DNA of 64,000 nucleotides from Deltaproteobacteria bacterium (GTDB lineage Bacteria > Desulfobacterota > Syntrophia > Syntrophales > UBA2210), in NCBI GenBank assembly GCA_019313905.1, contig JAFDAI010000005.1:41520-105519 (forward strand). Direction: 5' to 3'. Both the position numbers and the translations under genes were made by a program. The notes below the pieces were generated by a model, which saw only the letters and a list, made by a program, of their open reading frames with translations, did no database searches and was not told where the DNA came from. Positions 35,910-43,886 of the stretch are shown in pieces (within the stretch, counting starts at the first letter, position 1; every line of letters begins with the position of its first letter).

Positions 35910-36893
35910 ATGACCGATTCAATAAAACAGGCAAAAGAAGTTCTCAAAATAGAGGCGGAAAGCATCTTGGATCTCGTCGACAGGGTTGACGCCGGTTTTT
36001 CCAAAACCGTCGAAATCATACACGAGGCTAAAGGCAGGGTAATCGTGACGGGAATCGGGAAGTCAGGTCTCGTGGGGAAGAAAATAGTGGCAACCCTGAC
36101 AAGCACGGGAACACCGGCCATCTTCCTCCATCCGGTAGAGGGATTGCACGGAGACCTCGGCATCGTGACCAGGGATGATGTGATGCTTGCCATATCCAAC
36201 AGTGGCGAAACGAGTGAATTGAACACACTCATCCTGAGTATAAAAGACATAGGCCTCTCCCTTATCGCCTTTACCGGCAATACGAACTCAACCCTCGCCA
36301 AAAACAGCGATGTGGTTATAGACGTGAGCGTGGAGAGGGAAGCGTGCCCTTTCGGTCTCGCACCCACATCAAGTACCACCGCCACATTGGCCATGGGAGA
36401 TGCCTTGGCCGTTGCCCTTGTCGAAAAGTTGGAATTTACCGAAAAGGATTTCTATAAATTTCATCCTGGAGGACACCTCGGGCAAAGGCTGATGGCAAGG
36501 GTAAAGGATGTCATGATCGGCGGCGACGACATACCGATAGTGCTTTCGAGAACATCCGCGCTTGAAGCCATTGAAAAAATGGACAGGAAAAATCTTGGCT
36601 TCATATTTATTACAGACCGAGAAAATCACCTCCTGGGCATCCTGACCGACGGAGACCTGAGACGGCACATCAGGAAGGGAACGGAACTCAAGGAGCGGCT
36701 CGTGGACGACCTGATGACAGAAGCGCCCAAGACCATTGCTCCTGACACATCTTTGGCACGAACCATAGAAATCATGCAAACGGATGAGATCACTGCATTG
36801 GCCATAATAGACAGCGATGGACACCTTGAAGGGTATGTCCACCTCCATGATATATTGGGAAGAGGCGGCACTATAAAGATTTCCATACCGTAA
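35910..36893 (+). CDS. KpsF/KdsD-family arabinose-5-phosphate isomerase
   Basis: 327 residues: a SIS domain (about 40-175) with GIGKSGLVGKKI and STGTPAIFLHP, then two CBS motifs. The enzyme interconverts ribulose-5-phosphate and arabinose-5-phosphate, the first step to Kdo for lipopolysaccharide or capsule. The signature HPGGHLGQRL links the two parts. No other Kdo genes are in the window. A weak Shine-Dalgarno lies rather far upstream. Confidence 0.92.
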   Translation: MTDSIKQAKEVLKIEAESILDLVDRVDAGFSKTVEIIHEAKGRVIVTGIGKSGLVGKKIVATLTSTGTPAIFLHPVEGLHGDLGIVTRDDVMLAISNSGETSELNTLILSIKDIGLSLIAFTGNTNSTLAKNSDVVIDVSVEREACPFGLAPTSSTTATLAMGDALAVALVEKLEFTEKDFYKFHPGGHLGQRLMARVKDVMIGGDDIPIVLSRTSALEAIEKMDRKNLGFIFITDRENHLLGILTDGDLRRHIRKGTELKERLVDDLMTEAPKTIAPDTSLARTIEIMQTDEITALAIIDSDGHLEGYVHLHDILGRGGTIKISIP

Positions 36894-36903
36894 TAGAAAG
36901 GAT

Positions 36904-37209
36904 ATGGAAGTGGTGTGTGGTGTAAAGCTCGCCCATCAACAGATGGACCTGAATAAAATGCCCCAAGACTGCTTTATTGTCCGTTGTCTCAGATGCGGGC
37001 AAAAAAACCGTATATTACGGCATCGGCTGAAAGACCGGCCTGTCTGCGGCGGGTGCGGGTTCTTTCTGGATGAACTTATAGTACAATGCTTCCACTGCGG
37101 AGCCAAAAATCGCATACCGGAGGACAGGCTCAATGACCTTCCCCTCTGCTCCAAGTGCAAGGCTCGCCTCTATCATGAAGGCATAGAAAACGAGAACGGC
37201 CATTCATGA
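36904..37209 (+). CDS. Small protein with two TrxC-type zinc ribbons
   Basis: 101 residues or fewer. Two units of the form CxRCGQKNRILRHRLKDRPVC and CFHCGAKNRIPEDRLNDLPLC, each ending CxxC. This is the pattern of the N-terminal zinc finger of thioredoxin 2 (TrxC), here doubled and without a thioredoxin domain. Start uncertain: ATGs at 36904, 36943 and 36958 are in frame. Lies 10 bases after the isomerase gene, so may be co-transcribed. Function unknown. Confidence 0.65.
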   Translation: MEVVCGVKLAHQQMDLNKMPQDCFIVRCLRCGQKNRILRHRLKDRPVCGGCGFFLDELIVQCFHCGAKNRIPEDRLNDLPLCSKCKARLYHEGIENENGHS

Positions 37210-37275
37210 CAGAATTCGTAAAAGTCTTTTTGCTTAGGAATCAAGAATAAATAAGTTATACAGATTGCGCCGTAA

Positions 37276-37354
37276 TTTTGTTTGTTTTCAAGGCGTGCTG
37301 AAGCACGCATAACGAGTTATGTGAGCTTTGACACAACACAGAAAACAAGCAAAA
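37276..37354. repeat. Inverted-repeat element with internal hairpin
   Basis: Outer arms TTTTGTTTGTTTTC (37276-37289) and GAAAACAAGCAAAA (37341-37354), one mismatch. Inside is GCGTGCTGAAGCACGC (37293-37308), a 7-bp stem with a two-base centre. Sits between the convergent zinc-ribbon and MoaD-like genes; it may act as terminator or be a mobile palindrome. Confidence 0.55.
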
Positions 37355-37479
37355 GGACAAGCAAGGTGTATGAGTTATTTATGCTTGCTGACTTAAGACT
37401 CACACTTCGCATCCCGCTGGGTAAATGGTTTCTTTTTCAGCTTTTTCCCAAAGCATATCTGACTCTATCTCTGGAATTA

Positions 37480-37827
37480 TTATCGATGTCTCTTGTTTGC
37501 CTTTTCCTTCTCACGTCGTGCACGCTCGACATTTTCCCTGTCCATTCCCAAAAAAACCCGGTAAGGACCAGGCGTTCCCTTAGGGAAAAAGGCCACACGA
37601 TCACCGGGAAACACGAGATCATAAATATTTTTCACACACCCGTTTAAAAAGATGCCATCTATCTCCTCAGGTGAAATTCGAAGTTCACAAGCAATATCGT
37701 AAGCGGTCATACCTTCCCGGGCGATCTCTTTTTCAAAGGCATAGGGAAATCCCTGGCTATCCATGCAGGTCTGTAGAAACCCGAATATGCGGACGCTGAC
37801 GGTATAACTGCTCTGGGTAAAAGTCAT
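37480..37827 (-). CDS. MoaD/ThiS-like (ubiquitin-fold) protein linked to AOR
   Basis: 115 residues from the ATG at 37827, which has GGGAGGTGA seven bases upstream. The fold pattern VSVRIFGFLQTC ... GMTAYDIACELRISPEEIDGIFLNG ... VFPGDRVAFFP is that of MoaD/ThiS sulfur carriers. Unlike those it does not end in Gly-Gly: the sequence runs KGTPGPYRVFLGM into a basic tail. That variant commonly accompanies AOR-type tungsten enzymes. It may serve in cofactor assembly or as a non-transferring partner. Encoded 96 bases downstream of the AOR gene. Confidence 0.75.
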   Translation of the reverse strand: MTFTQSSYTVSVRIFGFLQTCMDSQGFPYAFEKEIAREGMTAYDIACELRISPEEIDGIFLNGCVKNIYDLVFPGDRVAFFPKGTPGPYRVFLGMDRENVERARREKEKANKRHR

Positions 37828-37835
37828 TTTAATCA

Positions 37836-37853
37836 CCTCCCGCAAGCGGGAAG
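37836..37853 (-). promoter_or_regulatory. Hairpin covering the ribosome-binding site of the MoaD-like gene
   Basis: In minus-strand RNA CUUCCCG pairs with CGGGAGG around a CUUG tetraloop. The right arm contains the Shine-Dalgarno GGGAGG of the gene at 37480-37827, so translation could be restricted unless the hairpin opens. Confidence 0.55.
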
Positions 37854-37881
37854 TTGTTTCGCATATGGTGAAAGTAAAAGG

Positions 37882-37913
37882 TAAGGGGGCGAGAATTTCT
37901 CTCAACCCCCTTA
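37882..37913 (-). terminator. Hairpin between AOR and MoaD-like gene (attenuator or processing site)
   Basis: Arms TAAGGGGG (37882-37889) and CCCCCTTA (37906-37913). It begins 11 bases past the AOR stop and is followed on the minus strand by CCTTTTACTTT. It may reduce expression of the second gene relative to AOR. Confidence 0.6.
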
Positions 37914-37923
37914 GGAAGAATGT

Positions 37924-39651
37924 TTAGAAGTTCCAGAATTCATCCAGTTCTTTATCTGTGATCTCGAATACCTGATTGTGAGGCGCAAGAGGTTCCATAT
38001 ACATGAATTCCGGCAGCCTGTCATCTTTGTTAGTAAAACCGGCTCTTGTGTTAAAATCCCTTTCAGTTCTGAGAACCGTCTTGCCTAATTCTGCCACATC
38101 ATCTGCCGTCAAATTCAACCCATACATGGCGTTGAGCATTCTGTAGATTGCCTCAAAGGTTTCAGGCTGATCCAAAACAGGAAAGGCGGTGAAGAGACAC
38201 AGGCCCGCGGAATCAATTGCTGCCGTAGCGATCTGAAGATTTCTTGAAAGTTCTACCTGACCCTCTGTTTTCAATGGATCAACGTAACCGCCCACCTTCA
38301 TAATGTTGGTAGCAATCGCGTAGCCAGCTGTGTGATCCGCGCCCATGGTGGATGTGGCATATGTAACACCGATTCCCTGGATGGCCCTTGGATCATAGGC
38401 AGGCATATTCTGACCTTTAACGGCTGCAACCTTTGTTACACCAAACGCTTTGCCGGCTGTAACGGCCCCGCTGCCGATAATCTTGCCGATGGGGGTGCCG
38501 TTTCTGAGATCTTCATCAAGAAGTTTTATTGCACCTTCCCAATCACCAAAGGGAAGAAGGCCACCTTCCATAGCTACGGCAATAGTTCCACCTGTTTCGA
38601 TGGTATCAATGCCAATATCATCACAGAGACGCTCTAACCTGGCGACTACATCCAGATCCCTAATATCGCAATTGGCGCCAAGCGCCCATATCGATTCGTA
38701 CTCAAGTCCTGAAGTAAGATAATTACCGTCCTTGTCATTATAGACATTTGAACATCTGATAACGCAACCGGGAGTACACGCGTGAGTTTCTTTTCCTCCC
38801 CTTTCCCTGCAGTTTTCAGTAAGCTTCTCGCCGCTGATCTCGCTGGCATACTCAAATCGTCCGTCTGAAAAGTTGCGGGTCGGCAGTCCCCCTGCCTCAT
38901 TAATAATATTGATCAATACGGCGGTGCCGTAGGTCGGGAGACCTTGTCCTGTAACAGGATGTTTTAACAGACCATCGGTGAAGATCTTTGACCATTTCTT
39001 GAATTCATCTTTGTCTTTGATCTCCACGCCAGGTGCACCGGTGTCATCTACCACGATTGCCTTCAGACCTTTTGAACCCATAACCGCTCCCTGACCGCCG
39101 CGCCCGGCATGCCTGGTCGGCCTGTTGTCAGGATCATTCATTGCGATGCTTGCGGAGCATAATTTCTGTTCACCGGCTGATCCGATTGAGATTGTTCCCA
39201 CCTTGCCGTATTTTTCCCACAGCTTGCCTACTGTTTCGTAATTGCCCATGCCTTTGTATCCATCCGCCGGAAGAATCTCAGCCTTGTCCTTGTTAATGTG
39301 AATCATTCTCAATTTATCATCCGCCGGTTTCCCCTCGAGAACTATGGCACTGTATCCGAGGCGTGCCAGTTTTTGTGAAACCAGACCGCCTGAATTTCCC
39401 TCCTTGATCCCCCCGGTGAGGGGGCTTTTGCAACCGATATGAAACCTTCCGCTACTTGCGGCAGGTGTTCCTGCGAGCAGTCCCGTTGCACCAACAAGTT
39501 TATTGTTCGGACCAAGGGGGTGACAGAGTGGGGGAACTTCCCTGGCTATTATTGAGGATGTCAGTGCTCTCCCGCCAAGTCCGGCATATTCACCCAACTC
39601 CTCGGTTTTGACTGTCATATCAGTCATATTAACCCTAAGAATCTTTCCCAT
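37924..39651 (-). CDS. Aldehyde:ferredoxin oxidoreductase, tungsten/molybdenum pterin enzyme
   Basis: 575 residues. The N-terminal pterin-binding domain has GLGGRALTSSII and GRFHIGCKSPLTGG. The [4Fe-4S] ligands are in CTPGCVIRC and the late DSAGLC. GRGGQGAVMGSKGLKAI is also family-typical. AOR enzymes interconvert aldehydes and carboxylates with ferredoxin and use a bis-pterin W or Mo cofactor. ATG start with AGGAGG eight bases upstream. The structured leader at 40150-40258 on the same strand may sense the cofactor. Confidence 0.93.
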   Translation of the reverse strand: MGKILRVNMTDMTVKTEELGEYAGLGGRALTSSIIAREVPPLCHPLGPNNKLVGATGLLAGTPAASSGRFHIGCKSPLTGGIKEGNSGGLVSQKLARLGYSAIVLEGKPADDKLRMIHINKDKAEILPADGYKGMGNYETVGKLWEKYGKVGTISIGSAGEQKLCSASIAMNDPDNRPTRHAGRGGQGAVMGSKGLKAIVVDDTGAPGVEIKDKDEFKKWSKIFTDGLLKHPVTGQGLPTYGTAVLINIINEAGGLPTRNFSDGRFEYASEISGEKLTENCRERGGKETHACTPGCVIRCSNVYNDKDGNYLTSGLEYESIWALGANCDIRDLDVVARLERLCDDIGIDTIETGGTIAVAMEGGLLPFGDWEGAIKLLDEDLRNGTPIGKIIGSGAVTAGKAFGVTKVAAVKGQNMPAYDPRAIQGIGVTYATSTMGADHTAGYAIATNIMKVGGYVDPLKTEGQVELSRNLQIATAAIDSAGLCLFTAFPVLDQPETFEAIYRMLNAMYGLNLTADDVAELGKTVLRTERDFNTRAGFTNKDDRLPEFMYMEPLAPHNQVFEITDKELDEFWNF

Positions 39652-40149
39652 AACATCGTCCTCCTTTCGTTCACGTTAAAGCATTACGCTTAATGCCGCT
39701 TTGTACCATCCCTGAAAGGGTTAAAGGATCAATCCTCCAATCCTGTAATCCCCCTAATCCGGAAATTTGAGCTTTGAATCCTTCATCCTTCAGTCCTTTG
39801 CCTTTGTCCCTGCGGCTCTGCCGCCTTGGGAGTTTAATCTAACACCTCCCTTCTGATTTTCTCGTACTTGTTTTCTGAACAGCAAGTCGATAAAACGTAA
39901 AAAAGATTAAAAAGGGAATTTGATCACCATGATCTTAAAACGGTTCAGCATATCGCTACAACAACAATCTGCCGTTATGCTTTTTTTGAAGAATGAATGA
40001 ATTGAAGACAGGAATTTATAAGGAGAGATAAGACATACGAATGTATAGAAAGGAAAATACGGAAAGCGATTATGCTTTCGAGACACCCGTGAGATAACCA
40101 TTGTATTATCACCCCTTCTGAAGAGTTCATACAAACAGTTATGTAAAAT

Positions 40150-40258
40150 TTAACCTCCTTTCCAATCACGGGAGGCTTTCCCGTTTCCGGAAAAACCCGT
40201 CGGTATGATGCCATGGGATCATACCGAGACCTTTAGGCAGTCACACTCGAAGGCTCTA
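40150..40258 (-). ncRNA. Structured leader RNA, probable Moco/Tuco-type riboswitch
   Basis: In minus-strand RNA a perfect 10-bp stem UCGGUAUGAU/AUCAUACCGA with loop CCCAUGGC (40200-40227) is flanked by ACUGCCUAAAGGUC upstream and by UCCGGAAACGGGAAAG then GCCUCCCG downstream. The latter strings and their order resemble what I recall of the molybdenum-cofactor riboswitch class, which is often upstream of Moco/W-enzyme genes. A GGAGG (40154-40158) right after could pair with CCUCC as expression switch. The AOR start lies about 500 bases downstream. A covariance-model search would settle it. Confidence 0.5.
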
Positions 40259-40271
40259 CAACATATCTATC

Positions 40272-40300
40272 CTTCTATGCCCGTATAAATATTTTGTCAA
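40272..40300 (-). promoter_or_regulatory. Sigma-70 promoter for the AOR leader RNA
   Basis: Minus strand: TTGACA (40300-40295), 17 bases, TAGAAG (40277-40272). Start predicted near 40265, just ahead of the structured RNA. Confidence 0.5.
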
Positions 40301-40566
40301 CAAAAAAACTAATTCAGAACAAACCTGTTTTGCAAACTTTTCCTGTTGCCAGATCGTGCTGAAGTGTTATAGTATTATTGGATTATCTTCCGATTAGTTG
40401 TAGTTAATTAAAGCAAAATAAGTGCATATCTACAGTTAATACTAAAAGGGTTCAAGGGGTCGAGTGAAAGGTGTATTGGGTAAACTAAATTGGAGAAGAA
40501 TCTTAATTGTTTAATTGCCAGAGGCGAGAGAGTTTTAGGTTTTCATCCGGATTGGGTACTATCGCC

Positions 40567-41406
40567 ATGAACAAAGATACCATCATCAAACATATAGTAG
40601 AACGGCTGAGAACCACTGAGATCGACTACCACGAGAGGGTTAAATCCAGAGAACAGACAGGAAGACATAAAAGGCAGACCGAAGCCGGAGTATTGATTCC
40701 TATTTTCTTCAAAACAGATCAATCCATGGATAATGGTGAATTTATATTCCTGCTGAGCAAGAGATCGGCGGCCGTCCCGCAGTCCGGAGATCTGAGTGGG
40801 CCTGGAGGAAAGCTGGAACCTTTTCTGGATCGCTTTTTAAGCTTCTTCATCGCCCATGGTTTTCCTTCCCTTCTGGGCGGAGATGCGCTGATGTACGCCA
40901 GGGAAAGGGGGAAAATCACGTTTGACAACATAGCCCTCTTCCTCGCCAACGCCGTGAGGGAATCATGGGAAGAGATAAGACTCAGCCCCTTCAATATCCG
41001 GTTTCTCGGCCCCCTCCCCTCTTACCGTCTACACCTGTTTACAAAAACAATCTTTCCTATGATAGGCCTTGTTGAAAAAAAATGGAAATTTCGCCCCAGC
41101 CGGGAGGTGGACAAGATGGTCGAAATACCCTTGGAAGCGTTTTACAATAAAGAGAATTACGGATTCTTCTCCATCCGTTCTCCGGACGACACAGCAGATG
41201 GAACGGAAAATGAGTGGAAATTCCCCTGCCTGATACATAAAAACATCAAAGGAGAAGAAGAGATCTTGTGGGGAGCCACATTCAATATTATTATGTCTTT
41301 CCTTGATATTGCTTTTGACTTTACCCTCCCGGAGATACAACCAGAGAGAATCATCACAAAAACGTTGCACCCCGACTATCTTACAGGAAATAGGAGCCTG
41401 TCATGA
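40567..41406 (+). CDS. Nudix hydrolase with a large insertion in the Nudix box
   Basis: 279 residues from the ATG at 40567 (a TTG at 40507 is possible). The Nudix motif G-x5-E-x7-REUxEExGU is split: GPGGKLE occurs near residue 80, and its second half AVRESWEEIRLS only about 50 residues later. The segment between is probably helical. Nudix enzymes cleave nucleoside diphosphate linked compounds, and a similarly interrupted box is known from the NUDT19 coenzyme A diphosphatase group. CoA or acyl-CoA as substrate is an inference. Stands 93 bases ahead of the aminotransferase. Confidence 0.75.
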   Translation: MNKDTIIKHIVERLRTTEIDYHERVKSREQTGRHKRQTEAGVLIPIFFKTDQSMDNGEFIFLLSKRSAAVPQSGDLSGPGGKLEPFLDRFLSFFIAHGFPSLLGGDALMYARERGKITFDNIALFLANAVRESWEEIRLSPFNIRFLGPLPSYRLHLFTKTIFPMIGLVEKKWKFRPSREVDKMVEIPLEAFYNKENYGFFSIRSPDDTADGTENEWKFPCLIHKNIKGEEEILWGATFNIIMSFLDIAFDFTLPEIQPERIITKTLHPDYLTGNRSLS

Positions 41407-41499
41407 AATAAGTGTTGCAATCAGGCGATTCAAACTCCTTGACAAGATTCGTCAGGACAGGTAACTTTTCCATCCTAAAAACAAGAATTGGAGAGACCT

Positions 41500-42645
41500 A
41501 TGGTTACAAAGAGAGCATCTGAAATTCCCCCCTTCATTGTTATGGATATTCTTGAAAAGGCGCAGGAAATGGAAAGAAGCGGGAAGGATATCATTCACCT
41601 GGAGGTTGGGGAGCCGGATTTTGATACGCCTGAATGCGTAAAAGAAGCATGTTACAGGGCCATCAGAAATGGGAAGACACACTACGCACACAGCCTTGGG
41701 CTTATAGAGCTGAGAGAGACCATCTGCGAGCATTATTTCACAAAATATGGCGTGGATATCTCGCCGGACCGGATCATCGTAACCTCCGGCACTTCGCCTG
41801 CCATGTTTCTGCTCTTCTCCGCGCTCATCGAAAAAGACGATGAGGTGATCATATCCGACCCGCATTATGCGTGCTATCCAAATTATATCAGTTTTTTCGA
41901 AGGTGTTCCTGCCCGCGTTAATGTCTCCGAAGAGAATGGTTTCCAGTACACACCCGAGGGCATCAAGGAAAGAATAACCCCCAAAACAAAGGGGATTATG
42001 ATCAATTCTCCCTCTAACCCGACCGGCAATCTCCTCAGCGCCGGAATGATGTCGGAGATAGCGTCATACGGCATCCCTGTAATCTCAGACGAGATATACC
42101 ATGGCCTTGTCTATGAAGGAAACCAGGAACATTCCATCCTTGAATTCACCGATAATGCCTTCGTGCTGAACGGATTTTCCAAGGCATACGCCATGACCGG
42201 GTGGAGATTGGGATATCTCATCGCGCCGAAAGAATACATAAGGCCCATGCAGAAAATCCAGCAGAACTTCTTTATCTCCGCGAACTCCTTTGTACAGTGG
42301 GGAGGAATAACGGCTCTCCGGGAGGCGGGAAATGATGTGGTTCGTATGAAGAATATCTTTAACGAAAGGAGAAAGTTCATTATAAAACGCCTCCGTGAGA
42401 TAGGGCTCGGTATCACCGTGGAACCGACAGGGGCATTCTACATACTGGGAAATATCAAGGCGTTCTCCACAAACTCCTATGAGATGGCTTTCGATATCCT
42501 TGAAAAGGCTCACGTCGGTGTCACGCCCGGCATTGACTTCGGGAAGAACTGTGAAGGATATCTCAGATTTTCATACGCGAACTCCATAGAAAACATCGGG
42601 GAAGGCATCGACAGGATAGAGAAATATCTGAAGGATCTTGCATGA
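41500..42645 (+). CDS. PLP-dependent aminotransferase, class I/II
   Basis: 381 residues of aspartate aminotransferase fold type I. Motifs: HLEVGEPDFDTP, INSPSNPTGN, ISDEIYHGLVYEG, and the PLP lysine in NGFSKAYAMTGWRLGY. ATG at 41500 with GGAGAG five bases upstream; a TTG at 41488 is in frame. Amino acid specificity not evident. Overlaps the next gene by four bases. Confidence 0.9.
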   Translation: MVTKRASEIPPFIVMDILEKAQEMERSGKDIIHLEVGEPDFDTPECVKEACYRAIRNGKTHYAHSLGLIELRETICEHYFTKYGVDISPDRIIVTSGTSPAMFLLFSALIEKDDEVIISDPHYACYPNYISFFEGVPARVNVSEENGFQYTPEGIKERITPKTKGIMINSPSNPTGNLLSAGMMSEIASYGIPVISDEIYHGLVYEGNQEHSILEFTDNAFVLNGFSKAYAMTGWRLGYLIAPKEYIRPMQKIQQNFFISANSFVQWGGITALREAGNDVVRMKNIFNERRKFIIKRLREIGLGITVEPTGAFYILGNIKAFSTNSYEMAFDILEKAHVGVTPGIDFGKNCEGYLRFSYANSIENIGEGIDRIEKYLKDLA

Positions 42646-43334
42646 TGAGGCCCCTGAAAGCCATTCTTTTCGATTTTGACGGCACGCTGGCCAAACTGAA
42701 CATAGATTTTCTCCAGATGCGCAGGGCTGTTTTGGATCTTATGGGTGATTATTGCAGCCCGCAGGATGACATGAAAAACCTTTACGTGCTGGAAATGATC
42801 GAAGCGGGAAGAAATTTCATCTCCAGGAACAACTCCGGCAGGGAAAACGATTTTTTCAACAGGGCATATGAACTTATAAGTCATATGGAAACCGAGGGGT
42901 CAGAAGAAGGGGAACTGTTCGCAGGCACGGAAGATATGCTGCATGAACTGAGAAGCCGACATATAAAAACCGGCATTGTGACGAGAAACTGTATGTCCGC
43001 GGTAAAACAGCTGTTTCCCGATATAGATTCCCATTGTGACACAGTAATCACCAGGGAATTTACCATAAGGGTAAAGCCGCATCCCGACCACCTTCTGGCG
43101 GCGCTTGACGCGCTGGACACGGATGCAAAATTCGCGGCAATGGTGGGAGATCATCCCATGGATATCACTGTGGGAAAAGATGTTGGAGCGTACACCATAG
43201 GTGTTCTAACGGGATACTCAGGGGTCGCTTCCCTGCGCGAGGCGGGCGCAGATCTGATTATCGAAAGGGCCGCGGATATAACCCGGCTAATACCAGAAGG
43301 GTTCAAGGGGCCAAGGATTCGAGGATTCGAGTGA
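42642..43334 (+). CDS. HAD-family hydrolase (phosphatase)
   Basis: 230 residues with the HAD motifs: I, LFDFDGTLA (nucleophile Asp); II, GIVTRN; III, the Lys of VKPHPD; IV, MVGDHPMDI. A helical cap (about 20-90) places it with phosphoglycolate phosphatase-like enzymes (subfamily IA). Substrate not known. Translationally coupled to the aminotransferase, which suggests a joint pathway. Confidence 0.88.
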   Translation: MMRPLKAILFDFDGTLAKLNIDFLQMRRAVLDLMGDYCSPQDDMKNLYVLEMIEAGRNFISRNNSGRENDFFNRAYELISHMETEGSEEGELFAGTEDMLHELRSRHIKTGIVTRNCMSAVKQLFPDIDSHCDTVITREFTIRVKPHPDHLLAALDALDTDAKFAAMVGDHPMDITVGKDVGAYTIGVLTGYSGVASLREAGADLIIERAADITRLIPEGFKGPRIRGFE

Positions 43335-43402
43335 AAGAAATAAAGATATAGCAGAAGGATACGGGAAAAAGACGACTCTGGATTATGCTGAAGCTATTTA
43401 GT

Positions 43403-43434
43403 CTGAAGGCTGTTAGGCTTTTGTTAGCCTTCAG
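43403..43434. repeat. Inverted repeat between HAD and PTPS genes
   Basis: CTGAAGGCT (43403-43411) and AGCCTTCAG (43426-43434). A related TCAGCCTACAG recurs at 43431-43441 and near 44692. No T-run follows, so a terminator is doubtful. Confidence 0.5.
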
Positions 43435-43485
43435 CCTACAGTCTAAACAACCTGAGTAGTTACTAATTTATCAGGACACAGGAAT

Positions 43486-43866
43486 ATGTATGAAATTACA
43501 GTAAAAAAAACTTTTTCCGCCGCACATACCCTGAATATAGGCGGCAAACGTGAAGATCTCCACGGGCACAATTTCAGAGTGGAAGCCACGGTCGCATCCG
43601 AAAAATTGAATGCAGATGGTCTCGTTCTGGATTTCAGGGTGTTAAAAAAATGGGTGAATAAAATCCTTGAAGATCTGGACCACACGTTTCTCAACGATCT
43701 TCCCCCTTTCAGCAACATAAGCCCTACAGCGGAAAACATCGCCAAGTTTATATACGACAGGCTGGAAAAGAATACGGTTCCGGTAGATCTGAAAGTATCC
43801 CGCATCGCGGTATGGGAATCTGAAAATTCGAAGGCCGTATATACGAAGAACTGTTCAAATTCATAA
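43486..43866 (+). CDS. 6-pyruvoyltetrahydropterin synthase-like enzyme, probable PTPS-III type
   Basis: 126 residues, COG0720 fold. Zinc ligands: His in FSAAH and both His of LHGHNF. The catalytic Cys of QueD/PTPS-II (CxxxHGH) is absent; the sequence is GKREDLHGH, which gives Glu at the position of the ExxHGH motif that defines PTPS-III. PTPS-III converts dihydroneopterin triphosphate to 6-hydroxymethyl-dihydropterin and replaces FolB in folate synthesis. The other catalytic pair (LDHTFLND) and the pterin-anchoring Glu (VWES) are present. It is 20 bases upstream of folE2, which supports a folate role over queuosine. Confidence 0.85.
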   Translation: MYEITVKKTFSAAHTLNIGGKREDLHGHNFRVEATVASEKLNADGLVLDFRVLKKWVNKILEDLDHTFLNDLPPFSNISPTAENIAKFIYDRLEKNTVPVDLKVSRIAVWESENSKAVYTKNCSNS

Positions 43867-43886
43867 AGGTAAAGGCACAGATAAAA

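Larger units (their letters stand above)
39652..40566. other. Long gene-free region upstream of AOR
   Basis: About 915 bases between divergent genes. It contains, from right to left on the minus strand, a promoter (40272-40300), a structured RNA (40150-40258), an apparently non-coding AT-rich stretch, and degenerate AGGATT-type repeats (39718-39800, for example AATCCTCCAATCCTG) just ahead of AOR. A 63-codon minus-strand frame near 39907-40098 has a plausible Shine-Dalgarno but an unlikely, Phe/Ser-rich composition; I do not call it. Confidence 0.6.

Noticed and set aside
37282..37647. Plus-strand frame of 121 codons
   Set aside because: Overlaps the MoaD-like gene in antisense and runs through a palindromic repeat; no domain.
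39907..40134. Small minus-strand frame between the structured leader and AOR
   Set aside because: A plausible Shine-Dalgarno is present, but the composition (many Phe, Ser, Cys) is unlike a real protein. I leave it uncalled, though it would explain the long gap to AOR.
39975..40214. Minus-strand frame of 79 codons through the leader RNA
   Set aside because: It crosses the conserved stem and the Shine-Dalgarno-like GGAGG, so the structure, not a protein, explains the sequence.
43486..43866. Queuosine enzyme QueD
   Set aside because: The catalytic Cys of CxxxHGH is missing and the neighbour is folE2, not queC/queE; PTPS-III fits better.
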